A stretch of 64,000 nucleotides of DNA from an uncultured Kiritimatiellota bacterium (GTDB taxonomy: Bacteria; Verrucomicrobiota; Kiritimatiellia; RFP12; UBA1067), in the NCBI GenBank assembly GCA_934635225.1, contig CAKTYZ010000001.1, positions 1 through 64,000 of the forward strand, given 5' to 3'. Below the pieces are notes generated by a model that did not search any database, was not told where the DNA came from, and saw nothing but the letters and a program-made list of their open reading frames with translations. The position numbers and the translations under genes are program-made. Below are positions 44,201 through 50,910 of this stretch, one piece after another (the stretch's first letter is position 1; every line of letters begins with the position of its first letter).

Positions 44201-44824
44201 GGTGACGCATGCGCGACGCGCGTGGCGGAGTCCGCGCCGTTGACGGACGAGGAAAGGTCACTTTTCGCGGGGCTGGGTCTTTGGCCGGGATGCGAGAAGA
44301 ACTTCCGTGCGGCGCAGGAGGTCGTGCTGGAAACGTTCGTGGACTTGCCTCCGGGAACGCTTCTTGGCCCACGCAGGCGCATGGGCGGAGGTTATCGAAT
44401 CCAGAACTGCACGATGGGGCACAATCGGGCGCGTGGCCTTCTCGTCCAAGCGTCGGACGGGCTGATCGCCCGCAATGTTCTGGAGGGGATAGAAGGCTGG
44501 GCGATACTGCTGGCCCCCGAATGCGCTTGGCTGGAAGCGGGTGTCGGAAGCCGTGTCCGCATCATGGACAATGTCTGCCGAGGAAACGGAGAGGGCTTCT
44601 ACATTGGCGGACGGAGTCTGTCGGGAAAGCCCTTCGGCGCTTCGGCACGTTCGGATATCGAGATTTGCGGCAATCGGATTGAGGGGGCGAATGTTGCCGT
44701 GACGGGATGTGCAAGGCTGCGGCTTTCGGACAATAGTATTCTCCCGCGTGAGAATCAGGAGCCGTTTCGTCTTGTCAATGTGACGGAGGTAAGCCGCTCT
44801 CCCGTGCCAAAGTCAGTGAGATGA
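41216..44824 (+). CDS. CE7-like acetyl esterase fused to a GH110-like beta-helix
   Basis: The 1202-aa product starts at ATG 41216 behind GAGAGG. A signal peptide (RLLYLSALFSFLLLGFARA) and an N-terminal beta domain lead to an alpha/beta hydrolase of the AXE1/CE7 type (about 165-455). The triad is Ser338 in LAGGSQGDW, Asp414 in GLGDACSTP and His443 in GSTHGW. Residues of about 460-1200 form parallel beta-helix turns, with VRGATVDYADLPFTQAVIE, GNHDAFNSRRSFVGPQ and HCDDCVNISGYYTFV, similar to GH110 alpha-1,3-galactosidases. If both parts act, one polypeptide would deacetylate and cleave the same glycan. The GH110 relation is tentative. It does not share the G-x5-R terminus (ends PVPKSVR). Confidence 0.75.
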   Translation: MKRLLYLSALFSFLLLGFARASDRASDVSKVDVVGADFKSTQVMGDGDWDRALITGTTPGGKLLYARGEEIVLSLKLEGLRKPLPSGVYFIDWERTGDDGVTERGREPLPFKDGCFVYRTRSDRPGFVCLEANVVTADGRRVKKSHRWEPRVFFRGGVGVAVDDIPMVPEPEDYTAFWRASLDELAAVPMVPELRETPCADTRVRCYAVRIPCAGPWPVTGYFTVPKTASVTNRLPASVGFRGASQQEQLPPTKPPYDRIDLCINPNGYELGRGPDYVKSFFKGLSEDGAGYGMGPKSNADRRTSYWKYCALRAVRAVQWMKTRPEWNGCTLTLAGGSQGDWQAYHAAANVPGVTRIYADGSWGADWGGQSLLGRLKSSYRPNVWFPDMAYFDPIYAARRIHCPVRICFAGLGDACSTPASLALLYRNLCGPKSITYVQGSTHGWRPVGQQSQTVRDVVSLLQSALERGERKIKVPRTICRVTSANGRAVLELKGLSDRVIDFAGSEIRLSDGGEFLSLVACTNVSVREARLAVDDHRTERVCAAVRAEGCEGCAFERLEVVNATCAFADIVSTENVYRDCRVRVDGRAVGFAVRQAVIGPRLLGCSVSGDAVVAVDTTRGQNPDVRGLFVDGGTVRLAGSDGRLEDSVFAHGGRMETGEASCCANETWVDAAPAVRTDLMAFVRKEIAHGARRVTIPRARYWLTPPPGEPAYFALFGKSDVEIDFNGSELVGTVQAPMFTLSDCTNVTVRGATVDYADLPFTQAVIECVDGDQNWDVRIISGYPMPSAVALASTSSFWPVQAYGAKTHEPVNFMRYRNGIAIARTGRDTYRVTGGECRAGAVGDIAVWSCVDQTRMARAGAVNVWSSSGCRIEDVCVFSVANDGCGFAEALATSNAYVRCRLLRRDSKTDLFPRGLRRLRSGNHDAFNSRRSFVGPQLDGCVFQYHCDDCVNISGYYTFVLGRSGKSYRVATYAQERLRTGDLCQVLLPDGESPGDACATRVAESAPLTDEERSLFAGLGLWPGCEKNFRAAQEVVLETFVDLPPGTLLGPRRRMGGGYRIQNCTMGHNRARGLLVQASDGLIARNVLEGIEGWAILLAPECAWLEAGVGSRVRIMDNVCRGNGEGFYIGGRSLSGKPFGASARSDIEICGNRIEGANVAVTGCARLRLSDNSILPRENQEPFRLVNVTEVSRSPVPKSVR

Positions 44825-44965
44825 TGCGGCAAATGTCTCTTAAGCGTCCGTGTTTTATTCTGTAGATTTTTGTTGACGAATGCGTTCTTAGGTGTGTGAG
44901 GGAGAAAGGCAGAGTCCTTCCGCCCGGCACAAAGACACATCAACACACACAAAAGGAACATAACC

Positions 44966-45919
44966 ATGAACAACAAAATCAAGAATACCGCGACGGTGCT
45001 GGCCGTTGCGCTCGTAGGATTCGCTGCCTTTGTCGTGCGCGCGGAGCGTCCGCCGCGCCGTGCGACCGTCGAGGGAGCGAAACTCCACAAGTTCTCCAAG
45101 ACCGTCGAGAAGGAGCGTCCGCAACTTGACGAAGAGACAAAGAAACTCATTTCGGCTTATCGGCGTGCCCCGTCCGAAGCGAACCGTGCCGCACTGGAGA
45201 AGAAGGTCCGCGAAAATTACGACAAGGTTATCGCGCGCAAGCAGGCGAAGCTCGAAGAACTGAAGAAAACGGCGCGACACGAGTCAAAAATCAAAGAAAT
45301 GGAGGAGATTGTCCGCGAAGTCATCGCCGATAAGGAGAACCGCGTCGCCCGCTCGATGCAACGTTTCACCGACCCGCGTCTCCGTCTGGGCGCTCGTGAG
45401 GCGAAGGATGGTTTCCATCCGCTGATTGGAGGCGGAAAGGGCGTCTCGATCGCCCATACGGAGGTGACGAACGCCGACTATGCGAAGTTCAAGACGGACT
45501 GGCCTCTTGCCGATGACAAGCCCGTTGTCGGGGTCTCCTATCGGGATGCCCTCGTCTATTGCGGTTGGCTGACGGCGCGCGGAGACGGTGCGATCTACCG
45601 TCTGCCGACCGAGGAGGAGTGGGAGATTGCCGCCGGGCACATGCCGAAAGACGCCGACTTCAACGCCAAGGGAGGGGACGGCGTGCTGTCGCCCGTCACC
45701 GCGCACGGGAAGACGCAGGCGGCGTGCGGTGCAATCGACATGTGGGGCAACTGCTGGGAGTGGACCTCAACGGCACGCGGTGCCGGGAAGCGCGCCGTCA
45801 AGGGCGGGGCATGGTCGACGCCGCGTACAGATTGCCGGACGGAGTGCCGCGAGTTCGCTCGCAAGGAATTCGTTGGTCATCCCGATGTCGGATTCCGCAT
45901 CGTGAAGGAGGTCAAGTAA
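44966..45919 (+). CDS. exported FGE/SUMF1-domain protein with coiled coil
   Basis: The 317-aa protein has a signal sequence (ATVLAVALVGFAAFVVRA). A charged alpha-helical, probably coiled-coil region (about 40-135; KLEELKKTARHESKIKEMEE) follows. A C-terminal formylglycine-generating-enzyme-like domain then carries TEVTNADYAKF, VSYRDALVYCGWL, RLPTEEEWEIAAG, DMWGNCWEWTST, KGGAWSTPRTDCR and DVGFRIV. This fold is used by sulfatase activators but also by many non-catalytic binding proteins. The domain is short and I do not see the catalytic cysteine pair of true FGE. No sulfatase is in the window. It faces a kinase and a sigma factor convergently. A purine-rich AAAAGGAAC precedes the ATG. Confidence 0.8.
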   Translation: MNNKIKNTATVLAVALVGFAAFVVRAERPPRRATVEGAKLHKFSKTVEKERPQLDEETKKLISAYRRAPSEANRAALEKKVRENYDKVIARKQAKLEELKKTARHESKIKEMEEIVREVIADKENRVARSMQRFTDPRLRLGAREAKDGFHPLIGGGKGVSIAHTEVTNADYAKFKTDWPLADDKPVVGVSYRDALVYCGWLTARGDGAIYRLPTEEEWEIAAGHMPKDADFNAKGGDGVLSPVTAHGKTQAACGAIDMWGNCWEWTSTARGAGKRAVKGGAWSTPRTDCRTECREFARKEFVGHPDVGFRIVKEVK

Positions 45920-45929
45920 AGAAACTCAT

Positions 45930-46133
45930 ATGCTTTTCCGCTTCAAGGAAGTTCCCTTGAACGAAGAAGTACCGCGCCATGACAAGGGAAGCCTTTCTTG
46001 GCGCGAATGCACCGTCAATCCGCAGTCAAGAGGCGCGGCGACGCTGCTTGTCGTTTTTGCCATGTCCTCTCTCGTGTCGGCGGTCGCGTATTCCAAGCGC
46101 GAGGCGTGGAAAGCGCTTTCCAATAACCCGTAA
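45930..46133 (+). CDS. possible small membrane protein
   Basis: A 67-codon frame starts 11 bp after the FGE-domain gene. It contains one hydrophobic stretch (AATLLVVFAMSSLVSAVAYS) that could span the membrane. There is no ribosome binding site, and an opposite-strand frame covers the same bases. I recognise no family. It fills the gap before the convergent kinase gene and may not be translated. Confidence 0.25.
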   Translation: MLFRFKEVPLNEEVPRHDKGSLSWRECTVNPQSRGAATLLVVFAMSSLVSAVAYSKREAWKALSNNP

Positions 46134-46144
46134 TCGGGAATTCC

Positions 46145-47389
46145 CTACCGCTTCTTCAGGGTCGGCGTGGAGTTGCGGTAAGGTGGCTTTCGCAAGGGTT
46201 TCGCCTTGCTCCGTTGTTCTGTGAACTCGATTGCGCGTGTGAGTCGTTCAATGGCGTGGTTCATCTCCCCGTTGTCGGGAAAGCGCACGTGCAGCTGTTC
46301 GACCGTTTCCTTCGCCCGTCTCAGCTTGGTGAGGCGTTTGTCGGGCGCCGTGCGGTCCTCCTCGGTTGCCGTGAGCGCGGAAACGAGCGCATTCGCCGTG
46401 TGCGTTGCCTCGGCTTCGACTTGGGCGAGCGCGGCGGCTGTGCGGATGTACCCGATGGTCAGCGCGGCGAAAAGGCCGAGCGCAAGGACGAGCGCCGCCA
46501 CTGCGCCCACGGCCGCCGGCGGGTTGCGCCGCGCCCACAGCGCGAGACGGCGCGGAACCGACGGCGGACGCGCCGTGACGGGTTCGTGCGCGAGATAATG
46601 GCGCAGGTCGGCCGCAAGGGCCGTCATGTCGGCGTAGCGTGCCGTCGGGTCATGCGCCGTTGCCTTCCCGAGAATTGCCTCGAACTCGGGTTCTGTGTGT
46701 GTGTGCAGATGTGGCGCGGCTTTCTCCTGCAAGGTCATGCCGAGAGCGTAGACGTCGCTCATGACAGTCGCGTTCTCGCCGCGCAGGAGTTCCGGGGCCA
46801 TGTAGCGGCGCGTCCCTGAGGCGTCTGTTGCCGTACCCGCGAGACAGGCGAGGCCGAAGTCCCCCAGCTTGACGGTTCCTCTTCTGTCTATCAGAATGTT
46901 CGCGGGCTTGATGTCGCGGTGGAGGACGCCGTAGCCGTGTGCGTAGGCAAGCGCCTCTGCGACAAGGGCTCCAAGTCCCGCGACGTCGGCGAGCGAGCCG
47001 AAGGTGTAGTCGCGCGCCGTCACGCCGTCCACATGCTCCATCGCGAAGTAGCAGCTTTCGCCGCTTGTCCCTGCCGCGTAGACGTCGAGGATGTTCGGGT
47101 GGTGAAGCTGTGCGACGAGACGCGATTCTGCGGCAAACCGCTTGCGGAACGCGGGTGCCGACGAAAGGCGCGGCGCGAGGACCTTGACGGCCACCGTGCG
47201 GTCAAGCGAGAGCTGGTGCGCGGCGTAGACGACGCCCATGCCGCCGCGCCCGATCTCGGCAAACGGCGTGAAGTCCGTGCCGTCGAGCGGGGGAATGCTG
47301 TTCGCTTCAGGCGAGACGGACGCAAGACCCGCAAGCGCATCCAGCTCAACGGCGAGGCTTTTCAGGTTATCGGGAAGTTCCGTTGTCAT
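46145..47389 (-). CDS. membrane-anchored Ser/Thr protein kinase (PknB type)
   Basis: The 414-aa protein has a complete Hanks-type kinase domain: glycine loop GRGGMGVVY (47-55), Lys69 in VAVKVL, Glu88, HRDIKPANIL (Asp159, Asn164), DFG at 177-179 and APE at 198-200. A membrane segment lies at about 291-314. It is followed by about 100 residues on the other side, partly helical (TAAALAQVEAEA, KLRRAKETVEQL), in place of the usual PASTA or WD repeats. The N-terminal 40 residues are a loose linker. It lies downstream of the ECF sigma gene on the same strand (227-bp gap). Such sigma-kinase neighbours are common in Planctomycetota and Verrucomicrobiota, where the kinase may tune the sigma factor. Confidence 0.92.
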   Translation of the reverse strand: MTTELPDNLKSLAVELDALAGLASVSPEANSIPPLDGTDFTPFAEIGRGGMGVVYAAHQLSLDRTVAVKVLAPRLSSAPAFRKRFAAESRLVAQLHHPNILDVYAAGTSGESCYFAMEHVDGVTARDYTFGSLADVAGLGALVAEALAYAHGYGVLHRDIKPANILIDRRGTVKLGDFGLACLAGTATDASGTRRYMAPELLRGENATVMSDVYALGMTLQEKAAPHLHTHTEPEFEAILGKATAHDPTARYADMTALAADLRHYLAHEPVTARPPSVPRRLALWARRNPPAAVGAVAALVLALGLFAALTIGYIRTAAALAQVEAEATHTANALVSALTATEEDRTAPDKRLTKLRRAKETVEQLHVRFPDNGEMNHAIERLTRAIEFTEQRSKAKPLRKPPYRNSTPTLKKR

Positions 47390-47616
47390 GCGTGAGGAAA
47401 CTTTCGTTTGAGACCGATGGTTCCGCGAGACGTTTTTATCGCAGAGGCGCAGAGCGTCGGGCGGTGTTCTTTTGAGCCCCTGCGTCGTTGCGAATATCCG
47501 CTGTTGAGATCGCCATCATTCGTATTGCGGTGTTGAAAATGGCATTCCCGTAATATTCCTTGAGTAATGGCAACAAAATCATGTGAAAGTTATCGTCAAA
47601 CGAGATAAGATGTCTG
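47390..47616. other. spacer between sigma factor and kinase genes
   Basis: No gene. CGCAGAGGCGCAGAG near 47440 and CTGCGTCGTTGCG near 47482 are loosely complementary and look like a worn intergenic repeat. No extended -10 box facing the kinase is visible, so the two genes may share a transcript. Confidence 0.35.
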
Positions 47617-48213
47617 TCAAAAACTGCGGAAGCATGTGAGTTCCATCAGCTTGCGCTGGAGGCGTTCGAGGGCGCGGACATGGCGGATGGACGCCGCCTT
47701 TGGCTCGATGCCGAGAATCTCGGCACAGTCGCCATTGCCGAGCCCGTCGAAATGGCGCAGGATGAGAATCTGTCGGTCCGCGGGGGCGAGCGTGTCGAGC
47801 GCGGCGCGGAGGATCTCGTGGCGTTCGTCGCGGTCCACGCGCGAGACGGGCGAGGTGACGTCGGCGGCGAACTGCCCCCAGTTGAGACCGGCGGCACCTG
47901 TCTCGTCTGGCGCATCGGCGACTTCCACCTCGCGGTACGCATCGCGCGCGTCCGCCCCGAGGTTCTTACGCTCAAGGTCGGCGAGTGTTTGAAAGAGGAT
48001 TGTCCGCAGCTTGAAGTAGACAGGGACGTCTTCATGCGCGGTGAAATAGGCGAACCGTTTCGCGCATGCCTCGTAGGACGCCGAAAGGACGTCCTCAGGC
48101 GAGAGGCGTTTCAGGAGAATCGGCTTCAGATGCCGTTCGGCGAGCGCAAGGAGCCGCGCACGGTTCTCCGCGAACGCGGCTGCGAGCAAACTGGCGGTGT
48201 TCATTTTGTCCAT
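47617..48213 (-). CDS. ECF-family RNA polymerase sigma factor
   Basis: The 198-aa product has a sigma region 2 (about 30-85; LSPEDVLSASYEACAKRF, then YFKLRTILFQTLADLERK) and region 4 (about 135-190; LDTLAPADRQILILRHFDGL, GDCAEILGIEPKAASIRHVR, ALERLQRKL). There is no region 1.1 or 3, as expected for ECF. This form resembles the group found with Ser/Thr kinases in the PVC phyla. The start at 48213 lies eight bases from a perfect TGGTATAAT, so its own mRNA should be leaderless; ATG 48204 is an alternative start. No anti-sigma gene is adjacent; the kinase may replace it. Confidence 0.87.
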   Translation of the reverse strand: MDKMNTASLLAAAFAENRARLLALAERHLKPILLKRLSPEDVLSASYEACAKRFAYFTAHEDVPVYFKLRTILFQTLADLERKNLGADARDAYREVEVADAPDETGAAGLNWGQFAADVTSPVSRVDRDERHEILRAALDTLAPADRQILILRHFDGLGNGDCAEILGIEPKAASIRHVRALERLQRKLMELTCFRSF

Positions 48214-48221
48214 TGCGGCAC

Positions 48222-48230
48222 ATTATACCA
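48222..48230 (-). promoter_or_regulatory. promoter TGGTATAAT of the ECF sigma gene
   Basis: Perfect extended -10 on the minus strand, eight bases from ATG 48213. Predicts a leaderless transcript. Confidence 0.75.
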
Positions 48231-48291
48231 AATCTCCTCGTGCATTCCACGCTCATCAAGGGGGAGACAGACGCGCGTGTCGGCGGCGTCC

Positions 48292-48415
48292 GGACGTCTC
48301 AACGGAGAGAACGGAATCTCTCAACGGAGAGAACGCGATGACTCAACGGAGAGAATGTCGCGTCTCCGTTGAGACGTTTGGGCCTCTCCGTTGAGACGTC
48401 CTGCCGTCTCCTTGG
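48292..48415. repeat. 22-bp-phased 3+3 inverted repeat array
   Basis: CTCAACGGAGAGAACG or a one-base variant starts at 48298, 48320 and 48342 (period 22). The reverse complement core TCTCCGTTGAG follows at 48363 and 48385, again 22 bp apart, with a decayed copy (TCTCCTTGG) at 48407. The outermost good arms form an 18-bp perfect inverted repeat, GGACGTCTCAACGGAGAG (48292-48309) with 48384-48401. It lies between the divergent promoters of the sigma factor and the DUF6528-like lipoprotein. It may be an operator array, a structured RNA or a small mobile-element remnant. Confidence 0.85.
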
Positions 48416-48469
48416 CACGGTACGGTCATTCCCCAAGCTTGACGTCGCTTGCGGTAGCCTGTCGGAAAA

Positions 48470-48478
48470 TGGTATACT
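48470..48478 (+). promoter_or_regulatory. promoter TGGTATACT of the 48509 gene
   Basis: Extended -10 box; TTGCGG at 48449-48454 is a possible -35 with 18-bp spacing. GAAAGGA (48496-48502) lies between it and ATG 48509. Confidence 0.6.
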
Positions 48479-48508
48479 CGATTCAGTTATGAGATGAAAG
48501 GACTTCGG

Positions 48509-49450
48509 ATGTTCAGGCGAATTTGGATGGCGTTGGCGGCAGGTGCCGTTCTGGCGGGGTGCTATGAGCGGACACGCGACGACCGGGCGGTCTGCGATTG
48601 GCGAATCGTGGCGGCGGAGCAGTCATCGCGCTGTTTGGTGATGTATTTGGGCGCTCCAGCCGGCGAACTCTCTGAAATCTGGCGGTGGGATCCCGCGCGC
48701 GATCCCAATCTGCCGCCGATGGCCGTGAAGGCGTTCGCCTCCATTGACGAGGCCAAGCCGATTGACGGCGGGCAGACTGTCCTCACATGCGCTTCGGGCG
48801 GCGGCGTGGGCGCTGTCGATGTCGCGACGTGCCGCGCCAAGTGGTTTGCGTACATTCCCGAACATCGTGACGGCCCCCATTCGCTGGCCGTCTTGCCGGA
48901 TGGACGGATTGCGGTTGCGAATTCAGTGGGCGTGGACGCCTTGCAGCTGGTCGATCTTGCAGACGCGCCGTTCGACCCGGCACGGCAACGCATCGTGCGC
49001 GTGGCGACGGTTCCCGGCGCACATGGCGTTTCGTGGGACACGCGGCGCGGCACGCTTTTCGTGCTGGGCTACACCAACGTCTTCGAATACGCCTATTCGT
49101 CCGCACAGCTGTCGGTGAAGGAGCTCCGCCGCTGGAACTTCGCGACGACGTGTGGCGACGCCTATGGACATGATCTCGTGCCGGACGGATGCGGGGGCTA
49201 CTGGTTTTCCAATCACTCGGGCGTTTGGCGTCTGGATCCGGATACGGGCGGCTTCACGCCCGTGCTCGACGAGAAAAACGTCAAGAGTTTTTCTCGCGAT
49301 GCGCAGAAAGGCGACCTTCTGGTCACGCCTCGGACGCGTTGGTGGACGGATCGCCTGACCGTGCGCACGCTTGACGGAGCCTCGCGTACGCTCGGACCGA
49401 TTCCATCCGCCCGATTCTACAAGGCCCGTTGGCTGAAGGTGCGTGAATGA
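48509..49450 (+). CDS. DUF6528-like beta-propeller lipoprotein
   Basis: The 313-aa product starts at ATG 48509, seven bases after GAAAGGA; ATG 48494 in the same frame is the alternative. RRIWMALAAGAVLAGCYER is a lipoprotein signal with lipobox LAGC. The body looks like a beta-propeller: repeated strands with IWRWDPARDPNLPP, TCASGGGVGAVDVATCRAKW, GPHSLAVLPDGRIAVANSVG, GAHGVSWDTRRGTLFVLGYT and DAYGHDLVPDGCGGYWFSNH. This pattern fits DUF6528, a family of unknown function common beside carbohydrate enzymes. A role in recognising or processing a ligand at the cell surface is a guess. It follows the 22-bp repeat array. Confidence 0.7.
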   Translation: MFRRIWMALAAGAVLAGCYERTRDDRAVCDWRIVAAEQSSRCLVMYLGAPAGELSEIWRWDPARDPNLPPMAVKAFASIDEAKPIDGGQTVLTCASGGGVGAVDVATCRAKWFAYIPEHRDGPHSLAVLPDGRIAVANSVGVDALQLVDLADAPFDPARQRIVRVATVPGAHGVSWDTRRGTLFVLGYTNVFEYAYSSAQLSVKELRRWNFATTCGDAYGHDLVPDGCGGYWFSNHSGVWRLDPDTGGFTPVLDEKNVKSFSRDAQKGDLLVTPRTRWWTDRLTVRTLDGASRTLGPIPSARFYKARWLKVRE

Positions 49451-49557
49451 GCTCGTGAGCTTGGCATCGTCTGCGGCGGCTCGGATTCCATCGTCTCTTC
49501 TTTGCTGACCCGGTAGATTCTACAATTTCCACAGACACTTCAGCGTTTCGGAATATT

Positions 49558-49566
49558 TGCTATAAT
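49558..49566 (+). promoter_or_regulatory. promoter TGCTATAAT of the malic enzyme gene
   Basis: Extended -10 box ending 26 bases before ATG 49593. A weak AAGAAAGA ribosome binding site lies between. Confidence 0.7.
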
Positions 49567-49592
49567 ATACGGAACTTTCAAGAAAGACAAAG

Positions 49593-50894
49593 ATGGCCAA
49601 CTATACTCGTGAAGAAGTTCTGAAGTACCATAAGAGAGGAAAAGTGGCGGTAACGCTTCCGAAACCGCTCAAAACGAAGGACGATTTGTGCCTTGCCTAC
49701 ACGCCGGGCGTCGCGCAGGCGGTGAAGGAGATCGCCGCGAGTCCAGCGGCCGTCTATGACGTGACGGCGAAGTCAAACCTCGTCGCGGTCGTCTCGGATG
49801 GCACGGCGATCCTTGGGCTTGGCGATCTGGGCGCAACGGCGTCCATCCCCGTGATGGAAGGCAAGGCCGTCCTCTTCAAAAGCTTTGCCGGGGTCGATGC
49901 CTGGCCCGTTCCTCTCAACGCCTGCCGCGTCGGCGGCTCCAACACGGGCAAGACGGATCCGGAGCGCGTCATTGCCGCCGTGAAGGCCCTCGCCCCCCAG
50001 TATGGCGGCATCAATTTGGAGGACATTGCCGCGCCGGCGTGCTTCGAGATTGAAGACCGGCTTGATGCCGAGCTTGACATTCCGGTCTTCCACGACGACC
50101 AGTGGGGCACGGCGGTCATCGCGCTTGCGGGAGTCATGAACTTCGCGCAGCTTGCGGGGAAAGAGCTGAAGGACCTGAAGGTCGTCATGAACGGTGCGGG
50201 CGCGGCGGGCACGCGCATCGCCGACATGCTCAAGGCCGCTGGCGTCGCGGACATCACCATGTTCGACATTCGCGGCGTTCTCGCGAAGACGCGTACCGAC
50301 CTCTCGCGCCAGAATTCCGTCCATGCGCGCGACGTGCCCGAGGACTTGTCGCGGCGCGAGGCGATGACTGGGGCGGACGTCTTCATTGGCGTTTCTGCCG
50401 CGAACGTCATTTCGGGGGATGACGTGCGGGCGATGGGCGAGTTTCCGGCGATCTTCGCCATGGCGAATCCCGATCCGGAGATTACGCCCGAAGAAGTCGC
50501 GAAGGCGCTCAAGGACCGCAGATACGTGATGGTGACGGGCCGCAGCGACTATCCGAACCAGATCAACAACGTTCTGGGCTTTCCTTATCTCTTCCGCGGC
50601 GCGCTTGACGTGCGCGCGACGACAATCAACACGGAAATGAAGGTGGCGGCGGCCCATGCCTTGGCGGCGCTTGCGCGTCAGCCCGTTCCGGAGGAGGTGC
50701 GGGCGCTCTACCCGAACGAGACCTTGGTGTTTGGCACGAGCTACCTCATTCCGAAACCGTTTGACCGTCGCCTTTTCGTCGAAGTCTCCCATGCGGTCGC
50801 CGAGGCGGCCGTCAAGAGCGGCGTCGCGCGACTGGATATTGATCTTGCGGCCTATCGCGCGGAGTTGACGCGCCTAATGTCCGAACAGAAGTAA
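49593..50894 (+). CDS. NAD(P)-dependent malic enzyme
   Basis: The 433-aa enzyme oxidatively decarboxylates malate to pyruvate. LAYTPGVAQAVKEIAASP, the catalytic Lys in TAKSNLVAVVSDGTAILGLGD, then FEIEDRL and VFHDDQWGTAVI (metal-binding acidic residues) match the short bacterial malic enzymes. The Rossmann fingerprint GAGAAGTRIADML follows, then FALANPDPE-like FAMANPDPEI near 290. It lacks the phosphotransacetylase-like extension of MaeB. Cofactor preference cannot be read reliably. The gene opens an operon; iorA follows after 16 bp. With PEPCK in the window it provides the C4-to-C3 node of anaerobic metabolism. Confidence 0.94.
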   Translation: MANYTREEVLKYHKRGKVAVTLPKPLKTKDDLCLAYTPGVAQAVKEIAASPAAVYDVTAKSNLVAVVSDGTAILGLGDLGATASIPVMEGKAVLFKSFAGVDAWPVPLNACRVGGSNTGKTDPERVIAAVKALAPQYGGINLEDIAAPACFEIEDRLDAELDIPVFHDDQWGTAVIALAGVMNFAQLAGKELKDLKVVMNGAGAAGTRIADMLKAAGVADITMFDIRGVLAKTRTDLSRQNSVHARDVPEDLSRREAMTGADVFIGVSAANVISGDDVRAMGEFPAIFAMANPDPEITPEEVAKALKDRRYVMVTGRSDYPNQINNVLGFPYLFRGALDVRATTINTEMKVAAAHALAALARQPVPEEVRALYPNETLVFGTSYLIPKPFDRRLFVEVSHAVAEAAVKSGVARLDIDLAAYRAELTRLMSEQK

Positions 50895-50910
50895 AAGGAG
50901 AAGAAACTAC

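Noticed and set aside
45926..46123. 65-codon minus-strand frame between the FGE-fold gene and the kinase
   Set aside because: No ribosome binding site or promoter, and the opposite frame (45930-46133) is at least directly downstream of a real gene.
47440..47495. Intrinsic terminator in the sigma-kinase spacer
   Set aside because: The complementary CGCAGAG and CTGCG elements are imperfect and not followed by a U run on the relevant strand.
48298..48415. CRISPR array
   Set aside because: Units are 11-16 bp with 22-bp period and half are inverted. CRISPR repeats are longer, all in one orientation, with 26-40-bp unique spacers, and no cas genes are present.
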